From Actinomadura bangladeshensis (GTDB lineage: Bacteria > Actinomycetota > Actinomycetes > Streptosporangiales > Streptosporangiaceae): a DNA stretch of 36,064 nucleotides. Both the position numbers and the translations under genes were made by a program. Under the pieces are notes generated by a model, which searched no databases, was not told the origin of the DNA, and saw only the letters and a list, made by a program, of their open reading frames with translations. Location of the stretch: positions 1-36,064 of the forward strand of contig NZ_SMJW01000059.1 of NCBI RefSeq assembly GCF_004348335.1, read 5' to 3'. Each line of letters starts with the position of its first letter. Position 1 is the stretch's first letter. Shown in pieces: positions 34,414-36,064 of this stretch.

Positions 34414-34444
34414 ACGCCCGCGGACTGATGGCAGCGGGCGTTTT
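34414..34444 (+). terminator. terminator-like hairpin in the csp leader
   Basis: ACGCCCGC (34414-34421) pairs with GCGGGCGT (34434-34441) around a 12-nt loop and is followed by TTTTGGCTTTT. It lies within the leader, so it could be an attenuator or the end of a short RNA of about 60-70 nt. Between it and the ribosome-binding site nothing further is recognised. Confidence 0.6.
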
Positions 34445-34539
34445 GGCTTTTCCGGGACCGTACCGGGGGCGAGAGCGTTCCGCAGCGACCGCACGGGCCC
34501 GCGAGGTGTGGGCCCAGGTTTTGCCGCAAGGAGAAAGAC

Positions 34540-34746
34540 ATGCCCCAGCAGGGCACCGTGAAGTGGTTCAACGCCGAGAAGGGCTTCGGATTCATCGCCG
34601 TGGACGGCGGCGGTCCGGACGTCTTCGTGCACTACTCGGCCATCCAGTCCTCCGGATACCGCACGCTGGACGAGAACCAGCGCGTCCAGTTCGAGGTGAC
34701 GCAGGGTAACCGGGGGCCGCAGGCCGACCAGGTCGTCCCCCTGTAA
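34540..34746 (+). CDS. cspA: cold-shock protein
   Basis: A 68-aa cold-shock domain protein with RNP1 KGFGFI and RNP2 VFVHY, which bind single-stranded nucleic acid; [15 protein letters not shown] is diagnostic. It acts as an RNA chaperone. AAGGAGA precedes the ATG. It has its own long leader and a strong terminator just downstream, so it is probably a single-gene unit. Which of the several actinomycete csp paralogues it corresponds to cannot be told from sequence. Confidence 0.95.
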   Translation: MPQQGTVKWFNAEKGFGFIAVDGGGPDVFVHYSAIQSSGYRTLDENQRVQFEVTQGNRGPQADQVVPL

Positions 34747-34765
34747 CACCCGCAGTCGTACGTCT

Positions 34766-34798
34766 GGGCCCGTTCCTCCGCCGGGGAGCGGGCCCTTT
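34766..34798 (+). terminator. csp terminator
   Basis: GGGCCCG (34766-34772) pairs with CGGGCCC (34789-34795), the stem extending inward through TTCCTCC/GGGGAG, followed by TTT. It ends the csp unit before hisI. Confidence 0.8.
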
Positions 34799-34840
34799 CG
34801 TTCAGTACGGGGCTTCGTCCGGCGCGGGGCCGGGGCACCA

Positions 34841-34846
34841 TAAACT
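34841..34846 (+). promoter_or_regulatory. -10 box of hisI (leaderless)
   Basis: TAAACT ends 7 nt before ATG 34854. No Shine-Dalgarno is present. It starts a hisI-TIGR02234-response regulator unit. Confidence 0.55.
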
Positions 34847-34853
34847 GCGGGTC

Positions 34854-35237
34854 ATGTCCGCACGCCCGTCCAACCTGGACCCGAAGATCGCCGATCGGCT
34901 GAAGCGCGACCCGAACGGCCTCGTCCCCGCCATCGCCCAGCAGTACGACACCGGCGAGGTGCTCATGCTCGGCTGGATGGACGACGAGGCCCTGCACCGC
35001 ACCCTCACCACCGGCCGCTGCACCTACTGGTCGCGCAGCCGGCGGGAGTACTGGGTGAAGGGCGAGAGCTCCGGCCACCAGCAGTGGGTGAAGTCGGTCG
35101 CGCTCGACTGCGATGCCGACGCCGTCCTGGTGAAGGTCGACCAGGTCGGCGGCGCCTGCCACACCGGTGACCGCACCTGCTGGGACGCCGACGTGCTGGA
35201 CACCGTGGTCGGCGAGCGCCCCGAGCAGAGCGCATGA
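34854..35237 (+). CDS. hisI: phosphoribosyl-AMP cyclohydrolase
   Basis: A 127-aa zinc enzyme that opens the purine ring of PR-AMP in histidine synthesis; there is no fused HisE domain. Motifs are [30 protein letters not shown] and the metal-binding [13 protein letters not shown] with [10 protein letters not shown]. It lies 12.7 kb from hisF, next to a tryptophan-associated gene, the order seen around actinomycete his/trp loci. Its stop overlaps the next ATG (ATGA). Confidence 0.97.
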   Translation: MSARPSNLDPKIADRLKRDPNGLVPAIAQQYDTGEVLMLGWMDDEALHRTLTTGRCTYWSRSRREYWVKGESSGHQQWVKSVALDCDADAVLVKVDQVGGACHTGDRTCWDADVLDTVVGERPEQSA

Positions 35238-35827
35238 CGCCCGGGCGTGAACGCGGCCTGACGGCGCTGCTGTGCGCCGCCGGCGCGGGACTCGCCCTGC
35301 TCGCCGGCGGCCGCACGTGGGCCACCGTCAGGGCCGAGGACGCGATCACCCCCTTCACCCAGACGCTCACCGGCGGCGACCTCGGCGGCGCGGCGGGCGC
35401 CCTCGCCTGGGCCGGCCTCGCCGGCCTCGCCGCCCTGTTCGCCACCCGCGGCCGGGTGCGCGCCGCCGTCGGCGTCCTCATCGCCCTGTTCGGCGCGGGC
35501 ATCGCCTACGCCTCGACGGTGGCCGTCCGGCGCTCCACCGTGCTGTCCGCCGCCGGAGACAAGAGCGCCCTGCTCAAGCTCGGCGCCGACCCCGCCCTGC
35601 ACGTCGACCTGTGGTGGCTCGTGTCGGTCGCCGGGGGCGTGCTCCTCGTGGTCGCCGGGCTCCTCACGGCCGTGCGCGGGTCCCGCTGGCCCGGCATGTC
35701 GTCCCGCTACGAGCGCGCCGCCGCCGGTGCCCCCGCCCGGGAGCCGGCGGCGGACGACCCGGCCGCGATGTGGCGCTCCCTCGACCGCGGCGAGGACCCG
35801 ACCGCCCAGCGGAACGGCCGCCCGTGA
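35234..35827 (+). CDS. Trp-associated membrane protein (TIGR02234)
   Basis: A 197-aa protein with four membrane segments (about 9-26, 50-69, 76-95, 126-146) and the family pattern LLAGGRTWA followed by [20 protein letters not shown] and [20 protein letters not shown]. It belongs to the actinobacterial tryptophan-biosynthesis-associated membrane proteins, which lie next to trp genes and have no known activity. It is coupled to hisI (ATGA) and to the response-regulator gene (GTGA). trp genes may lie beyond the window. Confidence 0.9.
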   Translation: MTPGRERGLTALLCAAGAGLALLAGGRTWATVRAEDAITPFTQTLTGGDLGGAAGALAWAGLAGLAALFATRGRVRAAVGVLIALFGAGIAYASTVAVRRSTVLSAAGDKSALLKLGADPALHVDLWWLVSVAGGVLLVVAGLLTAVRGSRWPGMSSRYERAAAGAPAREPAADDPAAMWRSLDRGEDPTAQRNGRP

Positions 35828-36053
35828 CCGCCGACGGCGGCGGCCTCGTGCTCGTGGCCGAGCACGACCCGGCCGTCGCCGAACTGCAGCGCCGCTACCT
35901 CGCCCGGGAGGGCTTCGACGTCGAGATCGAACCCGACCCCGGCCGCGCGCCCGCCGCCGCCGAGCGCACCCGCCCCGACATCGTCGTCCTCGACCTGTCC
36001 ACCGCCGCGCTGCCCGCCGACCTGTACCGCCGCACCGCCGACGCCGCCCGCCC
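35824..36053 (+). CDS. response-regulator receiver domain, 5' part only
   Basis: Starts at GTG 35824, overlapping the previous stop (GTGA). The visible 76 residues are a receiver-like domain: GLVLVAEHDPAVAELQRRYL with the acidic pocket region, then PDIVVLDLSTAAL with D as the probable phosphoacceptor. The output domain is beyond the edge. The true sequence probably ends at 36053 because the last 11 bases look like sequencing adapter. Confidence 0.7.
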
Positions 36054-36064
36054 CTGTCTCTTAT
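36054..36064. other. Tn5/Nextera mosaic-end adapter residue
   Basis: CTGTCTCTTAT is identical to the first 11 bases of the reverse-complemented Tn5 mosaic end used in tagmentation libraries, and it sits exactly at the edge. It is most likely untrimmed adapter at a contig end. Confidence 0.85.

Noticed and set aside
36054..36064. A real Tn5-type transposon end
   Set aside because: Only 11 bases are present, precisely at the sequence edge, with no IS50 sequence; an adapter is far more likely.
1..36064. CRISPR array, tRNA or rRNA genes
   Set aside because: No regularly spaced repeats longer than 20 bp and no tRNA- or rRNA-like segments were noticed on either strand; a tRNAscan or Infernal run would settle it.

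Overview
The window is very GC-rich chromosomal DNA with almost exclusively G/C-ending codons, many GTG starts, start-stop overlaps (GTGA/ATGA) and leaderless promoters. Together with PriA, a translational T-box before ileS, the Trp-associated membrane protein next to hisI and a TIGR03085-type protein, this points to a filamentous actinomycete, probably near Actinomadura/Thermomonosporaceae (family level is inference). The right edge ends in 11 bases identical to the Tn5/Nextera mosaic end, so it looks like a contig end.

Layout. 1-3.8 kb (minus): the 5' part of a DUF1707 gene, then ileS under a translational T-box riboswitch. 4.0-6.3 kb (plus): a DksA/TraR-type zinc-finger protein, lspA and an RluA/RluD-family pseudouridine synthase. 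6.3-7.7 kb (minus): chorismate mutase-azlC-azlD, a coupled operon. 8.1-12.8 kb (plus): dnaE, the replicative polymerase, interrupted in its PHP domain by a 387-residue intein with both LAGLIDADG motifs. 12.8-16.8 kb: small conserved and hypothetical genes (DUF6882-like, DUF2567-like, YbaK deacylase, LON-domain protein, PhzF-like enzyme). 16.8-22.2 kb (plus): the histidine operon hisD-hisC-hisB-(56-aa membrane protein)-hisH-priA-hisF, followed by an ATP-grasp gene. 23-34.3 kb: an accessory block with a CocE/NonD hydrolase, a two-TM protein, an AlkZ-like winged-helix protein, two lipoproteins, a nucleoside-phosphorylase-like protein, a HEAT-repeat-like protein, a heterodimeric ABC exporter and a TIGR03085 protein. 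34.3-36.06 kb (plus): a cold-shock gene with a structured leader, then hisI, the Trp-associated membrane protein and the start of a response regulator.

How the genes work together: HisD, HisC, HisB, HisH, HisF, PriA and HisI cover most of histidine biosynthesis. hisG and hisE are not here. PriA in actinomycetes usually also serves as TrpF, which fits the Trp-associated gene beside hisI. The two ABC subunits form one exporter with one canonical and one degenerate ATP site.

Most notable: (1) the DnaE intein at the PHP Gly|Cys site; (2) an ileS unit combining a two-state translational T-box with a GXHH variant of the HXGH motif, the form linked to mupirocin-resistant IleRS2; (3) a 20-bp tandem duplication at the priA/hisF junction that creates a 7-codon mini-ORF linking two GTGA junctions; (4) at least seven genes with a TANNNT box 6-7 nt before the start codon; (5) a terminator-like hairpin in the cspA leader; (6) sequencing-adapter sequence at the right edge. 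I see no CRISPR array, insertion sequence, tRNA or rRNA gene.
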